Assembly: GCA_965216035.1 (NCBI GenBank)
Contig: CBDCFM010000020.1
Coordinates: forward strand, 186,001-250,000
From: G963664115 sp965216035
GTDB lineage: Bacteria > Acidobacteriota > Terriglobia > 20CM-2-55-15
DNA: 64,000 nt
Direction: 5' to 3'
Shown here one piece after another: positions 52,550 to 60,844 of the stretch (positions are counted from its first letter, which is position 1; the number at the start of each line of letters is the position of its first letter). A program made the translations under genes and the position numbers. The notes beneath the pieces were generated by a model, which saw only the letters and a program-made list of their open reading frames with translations, was not told where the DNA came from and searched no databases.

Positions 52550-53733
52550 ACCAACTCGACCGAGAGCGCATCGTAGTTGTATAGCCATTTATTGCGTTCG
52601 GCACCCAGCTTGCGGCTTCCAAAAGCCGCGCGGAACATTTCCTCGCTCCCGAGATGGTACAACCTGGCGTTGTCGGTGGACTCATCGACGACGCGACTGG
52701 CCCGGGGAATGCGATTCCGCTGGTAAACGTCGAGGGCTTCTTCAATTGAATCAAACGTATCAAGACAACGTGTAAGCACGGCGGCATCCTCAATGGCCAT
52801 CACGGCACCTTGCGCGAGATACGGCAGCATCGGGTGCGCGGAATCGCCCAGAAGAGTTACGTGACCCTGGCTCCAACGTTTCGCCGCTGGACGGTCAAAC
52901 AGGGCCCAGCGGTAACACTGATCTTTGTCACCATTTTCTATGATTCGGCCAATGTCGCTATCCCAGCCTGCGAAGTCATCACGCATTTCTGACCAGTCCG
53001 ACTTGACAGTCCAGGATTCGTTCGTCCAATCTGGATTCTCGACGAGTCCGACAAAGTTGATCAAATCTCCGCCGCGCACGTAGTAAGTAACCGCATGCGC
53101 TCCTGGGCCCACCCACACTGTCATGACGCGATCCATGAAATCGTTCCCGAGACGTTCTTTCGGTACGAGAATGCGCCAGGCCACATTGCCGGTAAAGCTT
53201 GCTTCGGTTGCACCCAGGATTTGCTCGCGGATGACGGACTTGATGCCGTCGGCGCCTATCAGTACGTCGCCCTGCTCGCGCCGTCCATCGCTCAGGTGCA
53301 ATACAACTGTTGACCCCGTCTGGGTAAAGCCTTCAGCAGCCGAGTTGAGAATGATCGCTTCAGGGTCGAGTCGCTGGACCGTCCGAGCCAGCAAATGATG
53401 AATATCAGCGCGATGAAACTGGTAGTAGGGCGCGCCGTTAACACGATAGTGTGCCTCGCCCAACTCATAGGTCTGCAGGATTTCACCGGAGTGAAACAAT
53501 CTGAATACATAGGCTTTCGGTTTAGCGCCGATTTTTTCAATGTCATCGGCCAACCCTAATTGCCACAGGACTTTAATCGCATTCGCGCTCATATGAATGC
53601 CGGCCCCCACCTCGCCCAACTCCGCAGCCTGCTCAAAGACGCGCACACGGTAGCCTTTTTGCAGCAAACATCCCGCCGCTGCCATTCCACCGAGACCTGC
53701 ACCGGCGATGAGCACCATCGGCCTTTCAGACAC
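52546..53733 (-). CDS. FAD-dependent aromatic hydroxylase (salicylate/3-hydroxybenzoate type)
   Basis: A 395-residue class A flavin monooxygenase. GAGLGGMAAAGCLLQKGYRV is the ADP-binding fold; GDVLIGADGIKSVIRE is the DG motif; VTLLGDSAHPMLPYLAQGA is the GD motif. The relatives hydroxylate salicylate, 3-hydroxybenzoate or similar acids with NAD(P)H and O2. GTG 53733 is chosen because it overlaps the stop of a small upstream frame and has GAGGGGG upstream; GTG 53739 is also possible. The last codons LSVELV run into TAG of the inverted-repeat element, so the native C-terminus may be slightly altered. Confidence 0.9.
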   Translation of the reverse strand: MSERPMVLIAGAGLGGMAAAGCLLQKGYRVRVFEQAAELGEVGAGIHMSANAIKVLWQLGLADDIEKIGAKPKAYVFRLFHSGEILQTYELGEAHYRVNGAPYYQFHRADIHHLLARTVQRLDPEAIILNSAAEGFTQTGSTVVLHLSDGRREQGDVLIGADGIKSVIREQILGATEASFTGNVAWRILVPKERLGNDFMDRVMTVWVGPGAHAVTYYVRGGDLINFVGLVENPDWTNESWTVKSDWSEMRDDFAGWDSDIGRIIENGDKDQCYRWALFDRPAAKRWSQGHVTLLGDSAHPMLPYLAQGAVMAIEDAAVLTRCLDTFDSIEEALDVYQRNRIPRASRVVDESTDNARLYHLGSEEMFRAAFGSRKLGAERNKWLYNYDALSVELV

Positions 53734-53911
53734 GATCACCCCCTCGAGGCTTCACTCGCTTGATCGGATGATGACCGCAGATACGAGCAGTATTGGAGAC
53801 CTCGAATTCGGCCGCTTGATTCAGATGGGCCCTTAGGTCTTCTGTTCCCTCTCTGCCGGTGAATGCCACAAACATCAAAGATTCCATCAGCTCGGCAGAG
53901 GTATTATCCAT
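53726..53911 (-). CDS. Small hypothetical protein coupled to the hydroxylase
   Basis: A 61-residue frame, MDNTSAELMESLMFVAFTG, then EDLRAHLNQAAEFEVSN, with GATGGGGAATT before its ATG. Its TGA (53728-53726) overlaps the GTG TCT of the hydroxylase start by eight bases, an arrangement that suggests translational coupling. Codon use is like its neighbours. No family recognised; two Cys-His pairs near the end (RICGHHP) might bind metal. Confidence 0.45.
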   Translation of the reverse strand: MDNTSAELMESLMFVAFTGREGTEDLRAHLNQAAEFEVSNTARICGHHPIKRVKPRGGDRV

Positions 53912-54035
53912 AATTCCCCATCGAAGGAAGGACTGTATAGAATTAGGACTATGGAGACAGATTACTCGATTACCGATCCTGCTTTCCAATGGGTTTCCAG
54001 AATCGGGCATTCAGTCGTCTGCGCCGGAAACTGAA

Positions 54036-54779
54036 ATGACACATAAATTAGATCTCAGTAACGAAGTGGCGTTGGTCACTGGAGGAAGCCGCAACATCGG
54101 TCTTGCAATCGCGCGGGCTCTCGGCGTTTCCGGAGCGCGCGTCTGTATCTGGGGAGGCTCTGATGCTGCGGCGCTGGACAATGCGTTGAGCCTGCTCGAT
54201 GAGGACGACACTGCTCGATCAGGGATGCTCGTCAAAGTCGAGGATGAAGATGCTGTCGTCGGCGGTTTCGATCGGATCGAAGCACAATGGGGTCCGGTAT
54301 CTATCGTTGTCAACAACGCCGCTCAGCGTCCGTACGAATCACTGACGACAATGCACCGCCGAGCGTGGACCTCGGTGCTGGATGTCATCCTGACCGGAGC
54401 CTTTCTGACTTCGCGTGAATTGTTCCGCCGTTTGCCCGAGCAACGGAACGGAGCAATCATAAACATAGGTGGCATCAGCGCACACCGTCCAACTTCGAAC
54501 CGGGCACACGTGATCACAGCAAAAGCCGGACTGATTGGCCTGACGCGAGCGTTGGCTGAGGAAGGTCTCGGGCGTGTCCGGGCTAACTGCGTGGTACCGG
54601 GTGCTATCAATACCGAAACCCGGCCGGGGGCACGGCGCCCACGGTTCCTGGACGATAAGCATCATGCTGTAGGTCACGCCGACGACGTTGCCAGTACCGT
54701 TTTGTCGTTGGCAGACCCCAGTGCACCATATGTGACCGGTCAGACGGTACACGTCAGCGGCGGCCGGTTTATGCCATGA
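54036..54779 (+). CDS. SDR-family oxidoreductase lacking the catalytic Tyr
   Basis: A 247-residue Rossmann-fold protein from ATG 54036. VALVTGGSRNIGLAIARAL is the NAD(P) motif and VVNNAAQRP is the NNAG-type motif. The Ser is present in GGISAHRP. In the YxxxK position the sequence is AHVITAK, so Val (preceded by His) replaces the Tyr, while Lys is kept. Such variants occur in some SDR groups. It ends TGQTVHVSGGRFMP as usual for SDRs. It heads the plus-strand run with the Tct transporter 71 bp downstream. Confidence 0.85.
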   Translation: MTHKLDLSNEVALVTGGSRNIGLAIARALGVSGARVCIWGGSDAAALDNALSLLDEDDTARSGMLVKVEDEDAVVGGFDRIEAQWGPVSIVVNNAAQRPYESLTTMHRRAWTSVLDVILTGAFLTSRELFRRLPEQRNGAIINIGGISAHRPTSNRAHVITAKAGLIGLTRALAEEGLGRVRANCVVPGAINTETRPGARRPRFLDDKHHAVGHADDVASTVLSLADPSAPYVTGQTVHVSGGRFMP

Positions 54780-54850
54780 TGTTTCCCCTCAGGGAAAGAG
54801 AGCGTCCGGCTCGTGTATATTAACGCTACCACCAAACTCAAGGCATAACG

Positions 54851-55852
54851 ATGGACAGACTCAAACTCTCATTAGTTCTGGTTGGGCTCGTGGCGCTGGT
54901 CGTGGGTTGCGCGGCCGAAGACAGCAACTCCGGCATAGCTGAGGTGGGGGCCGGAGTGGAAAGACCCAGCAGCCCATATCCACACGATGTGGTAACGCTG
55001 ATGACGCACTCCAGCCCAGGCGGCGGAAGCGATGTATTTCTTCGGGAACTGATCAGACATCTGGGTCCTCAGATGGGTGTCGACTTCGTCGTCGAAAACG
55101 TTAGAGGCGGTGGTGGTGCGCGGGCAATGAGTCGGCTCGCCAACTCACCTGCGGACGGCAGTGTTTTCTACGCCTCGACACCGAGTTTCATCTTCACTTC
55201 GTTGATGAGCAATCCAGCAAATACTTACAGGGACCTGGATCCGATCGTGAACGTGTTCCTCGATCAGGAAGTCGTCTACACGCGCACTGAAGGCCCGTTC
55301 GAGACCCTTGCCAGCGTTATTCAAACGGCTCGCTCGGAAAGGGGCCGATGGGGCGCCTCGACACCCGGGTCGCTGGAACGCCAAGCCCTGGAGCGTCTCA
55401 AGCAGGCAGCGGACGTCGACGCCGCAATCGTTAGCCACGACGGTGGCGGTGATCTCATCCTCAATGTGTTGAACGGCACGCTCGACATCGGGGTAGGCGA
55501 GGCTCAGGAAATCCGGAGCCAGCTCGACGCCGGTCAGCTGCGCTTGCTTGCTGTCTTCAGTGAAACACGGTTACCCGAGCTCCCGGAGTTGCCCACGGTA
55601 AAGGAATCAGGCTACGACGTCGTCGTGACAAAATTTCGGGGACTGATGGGACCCAGGGACACACCACCGGAGATTGTTGCAGTCTGGGAGAGTGCGGTAC
55701 GGCAAGTACTGGAGAACTCAGATTACCGGCAGGTGTATTCGGGGGCAATGCTCTCGCCCGCATACATGCCGCAGGCCGACTACACTGGCTTCATCGAAAC
55801 TTTCGCCGTGGATACGGAAGCATTTCTGCGCGAATCCGGTGTCATCAACTAG
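54851..55852 (+). CDS. tctC: TctC/Bug-family solute-binding lipoprotein
   Basis: A 333-residue protein with lipobox VALVVGCAAEDS (Cys near residue 20). VTLMTHSSPGGGSDVFLREL is the Bug-family start with the SPGGGxD substrate loop, and VDFVVENVRGGGGARAMSRL follows. These proteins bind carboxylates in the periplasm and pass them to the TctAB permease encoded next. The substrate is unknown; the neighbouring MmgE/PrpD gene suggests a tricarboxylate-like acid. Confidence 0.92.
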   Translation: MDRLKLSLVLVGLVALVVGCAAEDSNSGIAEVGAGVERPSSPYPHDVVTLMTHSSPGGGSDVFLRELIRHLGPQMGVDFVVENVRGGGGARAMSRLANSPADGSVFYASTPSFIFTSLMSNPANTYRDLDPIVNVFLDQEVVYTRTEGPFETLASVIQTARSERGRWGASTPGSLERQALERLKQAADVDAAIVSHDGGGDLILNVLNGTLDIGVGEAQEIRSQLDAGQLRLLAVFSETRLPELPELPTVKESGYDVVVTKFRGLMGPRDTPPEIVAVWESAVRQVLENSDYRQVYSGAMLSPAYMPQADYTGFIETFAVDTEAFLRESGVIN

Positions 55853-55876
55853 TCGATCAACAGCTATGACCTTTTC

Positions 55877-56365
55877 ATGCTGAAGGATCTGATTGGCGCA
55901 CTGATTTTGTTGCTGATCGCCTTCGGCTATTACGTCCTCACCGGCAACATCAATCCAAGCGCTTTAGCCGACGAAATCGGCGCGGCCGGAGTTCCCCTCG
56001 TCTACGCGACCTTGTTGGCTGCGATTGCTCTGACCCTTGCTGCAAAGGCGCTGATCAGTTGGCGCTTGATTCGCTCCGACGTCACCCAACCCATTAACGA
56101 CCTTCAAGGGGAAGGCCGCAAGTTGCGAGGTGCGGCCGGCATGCTGGCTATCGGAATAGGCTATATAGCAGCCGTTACGATCGTCGGCTACATGATTTCG
56201 ATAGCTGCTGTGATCGCCTGCGTCGCACTGTATCAGGGGGAGCGCGTGGGTTGGCGTGTTGCCCGTATCGCGATCGGTGGTGGAATGGCGTTCTGGATTT
56301 TTTTCGATCGCTTGCTTGGAGTCGATCTGCCACCTGGATTCTGGCCGGCTCTGTGGGGTGGATGA
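55877..56365 (+). CDS. tctB: TctB small permease subunit
   Basis: A 162-residue membrane protein with four hydrophobic segments (LIGALILLLIAFGYYVLTG, VYATLLAAIALTLAAKAL, AAGMLAIGIGYIAAVTIVGY, ISIAAVIACVALYQ). Length and context fit TctB, the small subunit of the tripartite tricarboxylate transporter. Its TGA overlaps the ATG of tctA. Confidence 0.87.
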   Translation: MLKDLIGALILLLIAFGYYVLTGNINPSALADEIGAAGVPLVYATLLAAIALTLAAKALISWRLIRSDVTQPINDLQGEGRKLRGAAGMLAIGIGYIAAVTIVGYMISIAAVIACVALYQGERVGWRVARIAIGGGMAFWIFFDRLLGVDLPPGFWPALWGG

Positions 56366-57876
56366 TGGAAGCTCTACTTGAAGGCCTCAACATGCTGGTC
56401 ACAACACCACTCGCGCTGGCCGCGCTCACTGGGGTCGCCTGGGGGATTCTCGGTGGAGCACTCCCTGGAATTTCACCCTCAATCAGCATGGCCCTGTTGT
56501 TGCCGTTCACCTATGGCATGGAACCCGTCTCGGCCATCGTCTTACTGGCATCGACGTATATCGGGGCGGAATACGGAGGCTCGATACCTGCAATCTTGAT
56601 CAATACGCCTGGCACGAATGCCGCAGGGGCGACACTGCTCGATGGCTATCCGATGAAGCAGCAAGGGCGCGGCGGCGAGGCCTTGGGCATTTCTCTCTAC
56701 TCAGGCGTCCTCGGGAGTTTCTTCGGATTGTTGATGTTAGTACTGTTGACGCGGCCGCTGGCAGACCTCGCTCTGCAGTTCACTCCGATGTCATATTTTG
56801 CTCTGGGTGTGCTCGGTTTGAGTGTGATTGCGTCGTTAGCGGGTGAATCAATATTGAAGGGCCTTGCGGCAGGTTTGCTGGGTTTGATGGTCGCAACCGT
56901 CGGGTCAGACCCGATTTCCGGAGTGCCACGCTTCACCCTAGGTCAGGCCGCCCTCCTTGACGGCATCGCACCGATCCTTGTCATGATCGGACTCTTTGCG
57001 GTCAGCGAATTGTTCCTGCAGTCAAGTCAGTCCGCGTGGGAAAAGGCGGCAAGGGAATCCACAAGGATCCGTTTTCCGGACGGGAAGATGCGGCGGCGGC
57101 TTTTCAAGCCTCAATTGATTGGCTCCCTGGTCGGTACGGTTGAAGGCGTCATTCCCGGGGCCGGAGGAACGATCGCATCGTTTCTGTCCTATAACGAGGC
57201 GCGACGCTGGTCTGGGGCCAAAGAGCAGTTCGGACGGGGATCACCGGAAGGCGTCGCAGCACCTGAAACCGCCAACAACACGGTTGCGGCTACAGCACTA
57301 GTTCCCCTGTTAAGTTTCGGAATTCCCGGATCGAATTCAGCCGCGATTCTGCTCGGGGGTCTCCTGGTTCACGGTCTCGTGCCGGGACCGCGTCTTTTCG
57401 AGGAGAACGCCGAGGCGGTGATCGGTCTTTATACCGGATTATTTGTCGCAAGCCTCTCGTTGCTGGTAGTCGGCAGCGCCATTCTACCAATATGCCTGTG
57501 GTTGGTGAATCGGTCTAAGGCGGTGCTGATGGCTATCATATACGCTCTGATCTTCTCGGGCATCTATACCATCAATTACAGCCTGGTCGATGTCGGCCTG
57601 GTTCTCGCCGCCGGAGGGGTGGGTCTTGTAATGCGGATTCTGGGATTTCCGTTGCTTCCCGCTGTACTCGGTGTGGTGTTGGGCTTTCTTGTCGAATCGA
57701 ATTATCGCCGGTCGCTGGTACTGTCCGCCGGTGATTATTCGATTTTTCTCGAGGATTCAATCGCTGCGGGTCTCTTGTCAGTCGCGGCGTTATTTATTCT
57801 TGGTTCCGTCACTACCAGAATCTGGTCGAGTCTCCGCAACAGGGACGAAGTCTCTCACGGGAACAGGGATGATTGA
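56362..57876 (+). CDS. tctA: TctA large permease subunit
   Basis: A 504-residue membrane protein from the ATG at 56362 (ATGATG, overlapping the tctB stop). GILGGALPGISPSISMALLL and GGSIPAILINTPGTNAAGAT are the conserved TctA motifs; a second repeat has GVIPGAGGTIASFLSYNEAR and FGIPGSNSAAILLGGL. About 11-12 helices. It forms the ion-coupled channel for the solute bound by TctC. Its stop overlaps the start of the MmgE/PrpD gene by eight bases. Confidence 0.94.
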   Translation: MMEALLEGLNMLVTTPLALAALTGVAWGILGGALPGISPSISMALLLPFTYGMEPVSAIVLLASTYIGAEYGGSIPAILINTPGTNAAGATLLDGYPMKQQGRGGEALGISLYSGVLGSFFGLLMLVLLTRPLADLALQFTPMSYFALGVLGLSVIASLAGESILKGLAAGLLGLMVATVGSDPISGVPRFTLGQAALLDGIAPILVMIGLFAVSELFLQSSQSAWEKAARESTRIRFPDGKMRRRLFKPQLIGSLVGTVEGVIPGAGGTIASFLSYNEARRWSGAKEQFGRGSPEGVAAPETANNTVAATALVPLLSFGIPGSNSAAILLGGLLVHGLVPGPRLFEENAEAVIGLYTGLFVASLSLLVVGSAILPICLWLVNRSKAVLMAIIYALIFSGIYTINYSLVDVGLVLAAGGVGLVMRILGFPLLPAVLGVVLGFLVESNYRRSLVLSAGDYSIFLEDSIAAGLLSVAALFILGSVTTRIWSSLRNRDEVSHGNRDD

Positions 57877-59242
57877 AAAGCGACCGCAACAACCGATCGC
57901 CGTCACCTTGGCACGCTGGATCGAAGAGCTTTCTTCTGAAAGGTTGCCCGACGCTGTCGCGAACGCCTGCGCGAATACAGTCATCGATACCATGGGGCTC
58001 GCGATCGCCGCCCGCAACACCGATTACGTCAATGCGCTGGGCAAATCGTGGACGGGAGTCGGATCGTGCACGGTGATCGGGGCCCAAGACCGGCGCACGG
58101 CCGAGGCCGCAGCAATGATCAACGGGACAGCGGCACACGGTGAGGACTTCGACAACACTTTTGAAGGTTGCCCGGTCCATCCGGGGGCCGTTGTCGTACC
58201 AGCGGTTCTGGCCATTGCCGAGGCCGAACAGCTCAGCGGTGGGGACGCTCTGCGAGGCATCGCAGTAGGACACGAACTGATGTGCCGTATGGGTTTAGTC
58301 GCACAAAAGGGCATACACGCCGCTGGCTTTCATCCCACTGCGGTGATCGGCGCAATGGGAGCCACGGCGGCCGTCGCGGCGGCTACGCGTACGACTCCCA
58401 TCGCAACCGCAAACGCGCTCGGTGTCGCCGGGAGCATGGCGTCCGGCATCATCGAATATTTGGCTGACGGTTCGTGGACCAAAAGGATGCATGCGGGTTG
58501 GGCCGCGCAGTCGGGTCTGCGCGCACTCGCTATGGGTCGAGCAGGATTCAAAGGGCCAGTCACCGTCTTCGAAGGCACACATGGATTCTTCCGTGCATTC
58601 GCACCTTCAGTATCGCCTGACCTCGCGGTGTTGACGGCCCAGCTCGGAGAACGGTGGGAAACAGCTGGGCTCGCCTTCAAACCCTTCGCTTGCGGAACAA
58701 TGGCGCAGCCCTTCATCGACTGCGCAATCCGTCTGGCACAGCGTGGGGTCAGCGACGACGACATTCAGAAATTGGAGTGCTCCGTTGGCGAGGGCACGGT
58801 CCATCGGCTGTGGGAGCCTCTGGACCTCAAGCGCCACCCACCAACCGCTTACGCCGCTAAGTTCAGCACCCCATACTGTGTCGCCGTAGCCTTTCTCCGA
58901 GGGGACGCAGGGTTGGCCGAGTTCGATGAGATATCGATTCAAGATTCCAGGGTCCTTGCTCTGTCGGAACGGGTGGTTTATGCCATTAATCCCGCAGACG
59001 AATACCCACGGAACTATACCGGCCACATCCGCGCAACGCTCACCAACGGGACAGTGGTCGAAGAGCACCAGCCGTATCTTCGTGGTGGCGTGCGGCAGCC
59101 TTTGAAACGAGCGGAATTGACCAAGAAATGTGCAGCCAACATAAGCTACGGTGGTGCTAATCCCGCACTCGCGACAACCGTAGCACAGTGGGCTGACGGA
59201 TTGCGAGACGACGCAACAATGATCCAGCTGCCGCGAATGTAG
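57869..59242 (+). CDS. MmgE/PrpD family protein
   Basis: A 457-residue protein from the ATG at 57869. VIDTMGLAIAARNTDYV, then INGTAAHGEDFDNTF and EGCPVHPGAVVVPAVLA are the MmgE/PrpD N-terminal features; AVIGAMGATAAVAAATR and KPFACGTMAQPFIDCAI come later. The family includes 2-methylcitrate dehydratase, cis-aconitate decarboxylase and related enzymes, which act on tricarboxylates or other branched acids. Overlap with tctA shows co-expression with uptake, so it probably acts on the imported acid. Which reaction it performs is not clear. Confidence 0.9.
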   Translation: MIEKRPQQPIAVTLARWIEELSSERLPDAVANACANTVIDTMGLAIAARNTDYVNALGKSWTGVGSCTVIGAQDRRTAEAAAMINGTAAHGEDFDNTFEGCPVHPGAVVVPAVLAIAEAEQLSGGDALRGIAVGHELMCRMGLVAQKGIHAAGFHPTAVIGAMGATAAVAAATRTTPIATANALGVAGSMASGIIEYLADGSWTKRMHAGWAAQSGLRALAMGRAGFKGPVTVFEGTHGFFRAFAPSVSPDLAVLTAQLGERWETAGLAFKPFACGTMAQPFIDCAIRLAQRGVSDDDIQKLECSVGEGTVHRLWEPLDLKRHPPTAYAAKFSTPYCVAVAFLRGDAGLAEFDEISIQDSRVLALSERVVYAINPADEYPRNYTGHIRATLTNGTVVEEHQPYLRGGVRQPLKRAELTKKCAANISYGGANPALATTVAQWADGLRDDATMIQLPRM

Positions 59243-59428
59243 AAGATGCACGACAACGAGCAAATTGCGCCCAGTTGCCACAGGGGCGCGAGAGGGCTAA
59301 ACTCTCCCTGGCCATGAAACAAGAAGATTCGCTTCCGGCCCTACGACAGGGAGATTGCGGAACCGCCGCGCCCCTGTTCGAAACAGTGGGACATTAAACC
59401 GCACCATTTGTTGCAGAAATCAGGAACG

Positions 59429-60367
59429 ATGACCCGAAACCGTATCCATCTGGCTGCGATCGTATCGTTTACAACCCTGCTCGGCGCTTGCGGTGGTTCC
59501 GAGCCCCAGGACGAACCCATCCCGGCGACGGTGACCGCCTTCGTCCCGACTCTTTCCAGGATTGCAACACCCGTCCTGATTCCTGTAGAAGGGCTGCGTG
59601 CGCTCGTCGATCAGCGGCTGTCGGGAGAACTTTATTCGGAATCCCGCCAGATCACCACCGGAGTGACAGTCGACATCGTCCTCAGTCGGCGCAACTCACC
59701 GATCAGAATGGAGCTGACTGGAGAGACTCTGACCACGGAAGTGCCTCTCAACGTGAACGGACAGGTGATGCTGGGCCTGGGAGGGTTCAGCATCGGACGG
59801 CCCGAAGGATTCGACGCGGATCTGGACGTTCAACTGAATACTTTAGTGAGATTGAATCCGGACTGGTCGGTGGCCTCGGATTCCACTGTCGCGATCAGCG
59901 TCGAGCGGGCCGAGATCACTGTTCCGGGATTGGAATTGAACCCATCGACCCTCATCGAGGAAATACTTCAGGGAAACGCCGAAAGAGTCGCGGCCCCTTT
60001 GGACAACTATTTTGCCGCCCTTGATATTCGCGGTATGTTGGAACCGGTCTGGAATGGCTTCGCCGAGCCTATTGAGCTCAGCGAAGACCCGCTGTTGTGG
60101 CTCCGGGTCGAACCTGTCGCTTTCAACCTGTCACCCGCCGAAGCTTCAAACGGAAACATGCGTTTCGATATCGGTATGGAAATGTACATCGACTCCGTTT
60201 TCGGAGACCGCCCCGAGCCGTTGGTGCTGGCGCCGATACCGCCGCTGGGAGAGGCGGGGGAAGGTACCGGTGCGTTTCAGGTCACGATTCCGGTCATTCT
60301 GGAGCTGGACGAAGCAACGGCCGCTCTCTCCGATCAGATCGTCGGACGAGAAGATGAGATCGGATAA
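59429..60367 (+). CDS. DUF4403-like lipoprotein, N-terminal part of a split gene
   Basis: 312 residues from the ATG at 59429 (CAGGAACG upstream). FTTLLGACGGSEPQDEP is a lipobox with Cys near residue 23. LSRIATPVLIPVEGLRALVD is typical of DUF4403, a domain related to the TULIP/SMP-like lipid-binding proteins. The frame ends in TAA (60365-60367), but the same frame carries on for 158 residues with matching strands. The N-terminal part alone may be stable or non-functional. Confidence 0.7.
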   Translation: MTRNRIHLAAIVSFTTLLGACGGSEPQDEPIPATVTAFVPTLSRIATPVLIPVEGLRALVDQRLSGELYSESRQITTGVTVDIVLSRRNSPIRMELTGETLTTEVPLNVNGQVMLGLGGFSIGRPEGFDADLDVQLNTLVRLNPDWSVASDSTVAISVERAEITVPGLELNPSTLIEEILQGNAERVAAPLDNYFAALDIRGMLEPVWNGFAEPIELSEDPLLWLRVEPVAFNLSPAEASNGNMRFDIGMEMYIDSVFGDRPEPLVLAPIPPLGEAGEGTGAFQVTIPVILELDEATAALSDQIVGREDEIG

Positions 60368-60844
60368 CGCGCCAGAGTTCGCTGGCTCGGCATCGAATTG
60401 TCCGGCACCGAAGACCGTTTCCGTGCCACTGTCCAATTTGAAGCAGATACCGGTCTGTGGCTTATCAGCGAATTGGCCGGAGAGATGGCTCTGGAAGGCC
60501 GTCCGTCCTACGATCGGGATACGCAGACTCTGAGAGTGACGGACGTCGACTATGAACTCGAATCTGACAGCACTCTCGCAGGGATTGCTGATCGACTGCT
60601 TCACCGGAGACTCCGGGATCGAATTCAGGAGGAACTCGTGTTTCCCCTCCAAACGATTACCAACGATATTCGAGAGCGTCTTCAGGACAAACTCGAAAGC
60701 CTTTCCCTCAGCGACTATGGAAGCATGACGGCGCAGATTGAAACATTGAGCCCGGAATCTATTCGTATGGACGGCTCAGTCGTGGAGCTTCTGATCCGGG
60801 CGGATGGCACAATGACGTTGAACCTGGATTTACCCCTCAACTGA
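60368..60844 (+). CDS. DUF4403-like protein, C-terminal part after an in-frame stop
   Basis: Continues the previous frame without shift: RVRWLGIELSGTEDRFRATV, then QFEADTGLWLISELAGEMAL and TLRVTDVDYELESDSTLAGI, the C-terminal half of DUF4403. A separate start could be TTG 60398 or ATG 60488, without clear ribosome sites, so this is most likely part of a pseudogene. It ends convergently with the NACHT gene, overlapping it by eight bases. Confidence 0.6.
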   Translation, partial: RARVRWLGIELSGTEDRFRATVQFEADTGLWLISELAGEMALEGRPSYDRDTQTLRVTDVDYELESDSTLAGIADRLLHRRLRDRIQEELVFPLQTITNDIRERLQDKLESLSLSDYGSMTAQIETLSPESIRMDGSVVELLIRADGTMTLNLDLPLN

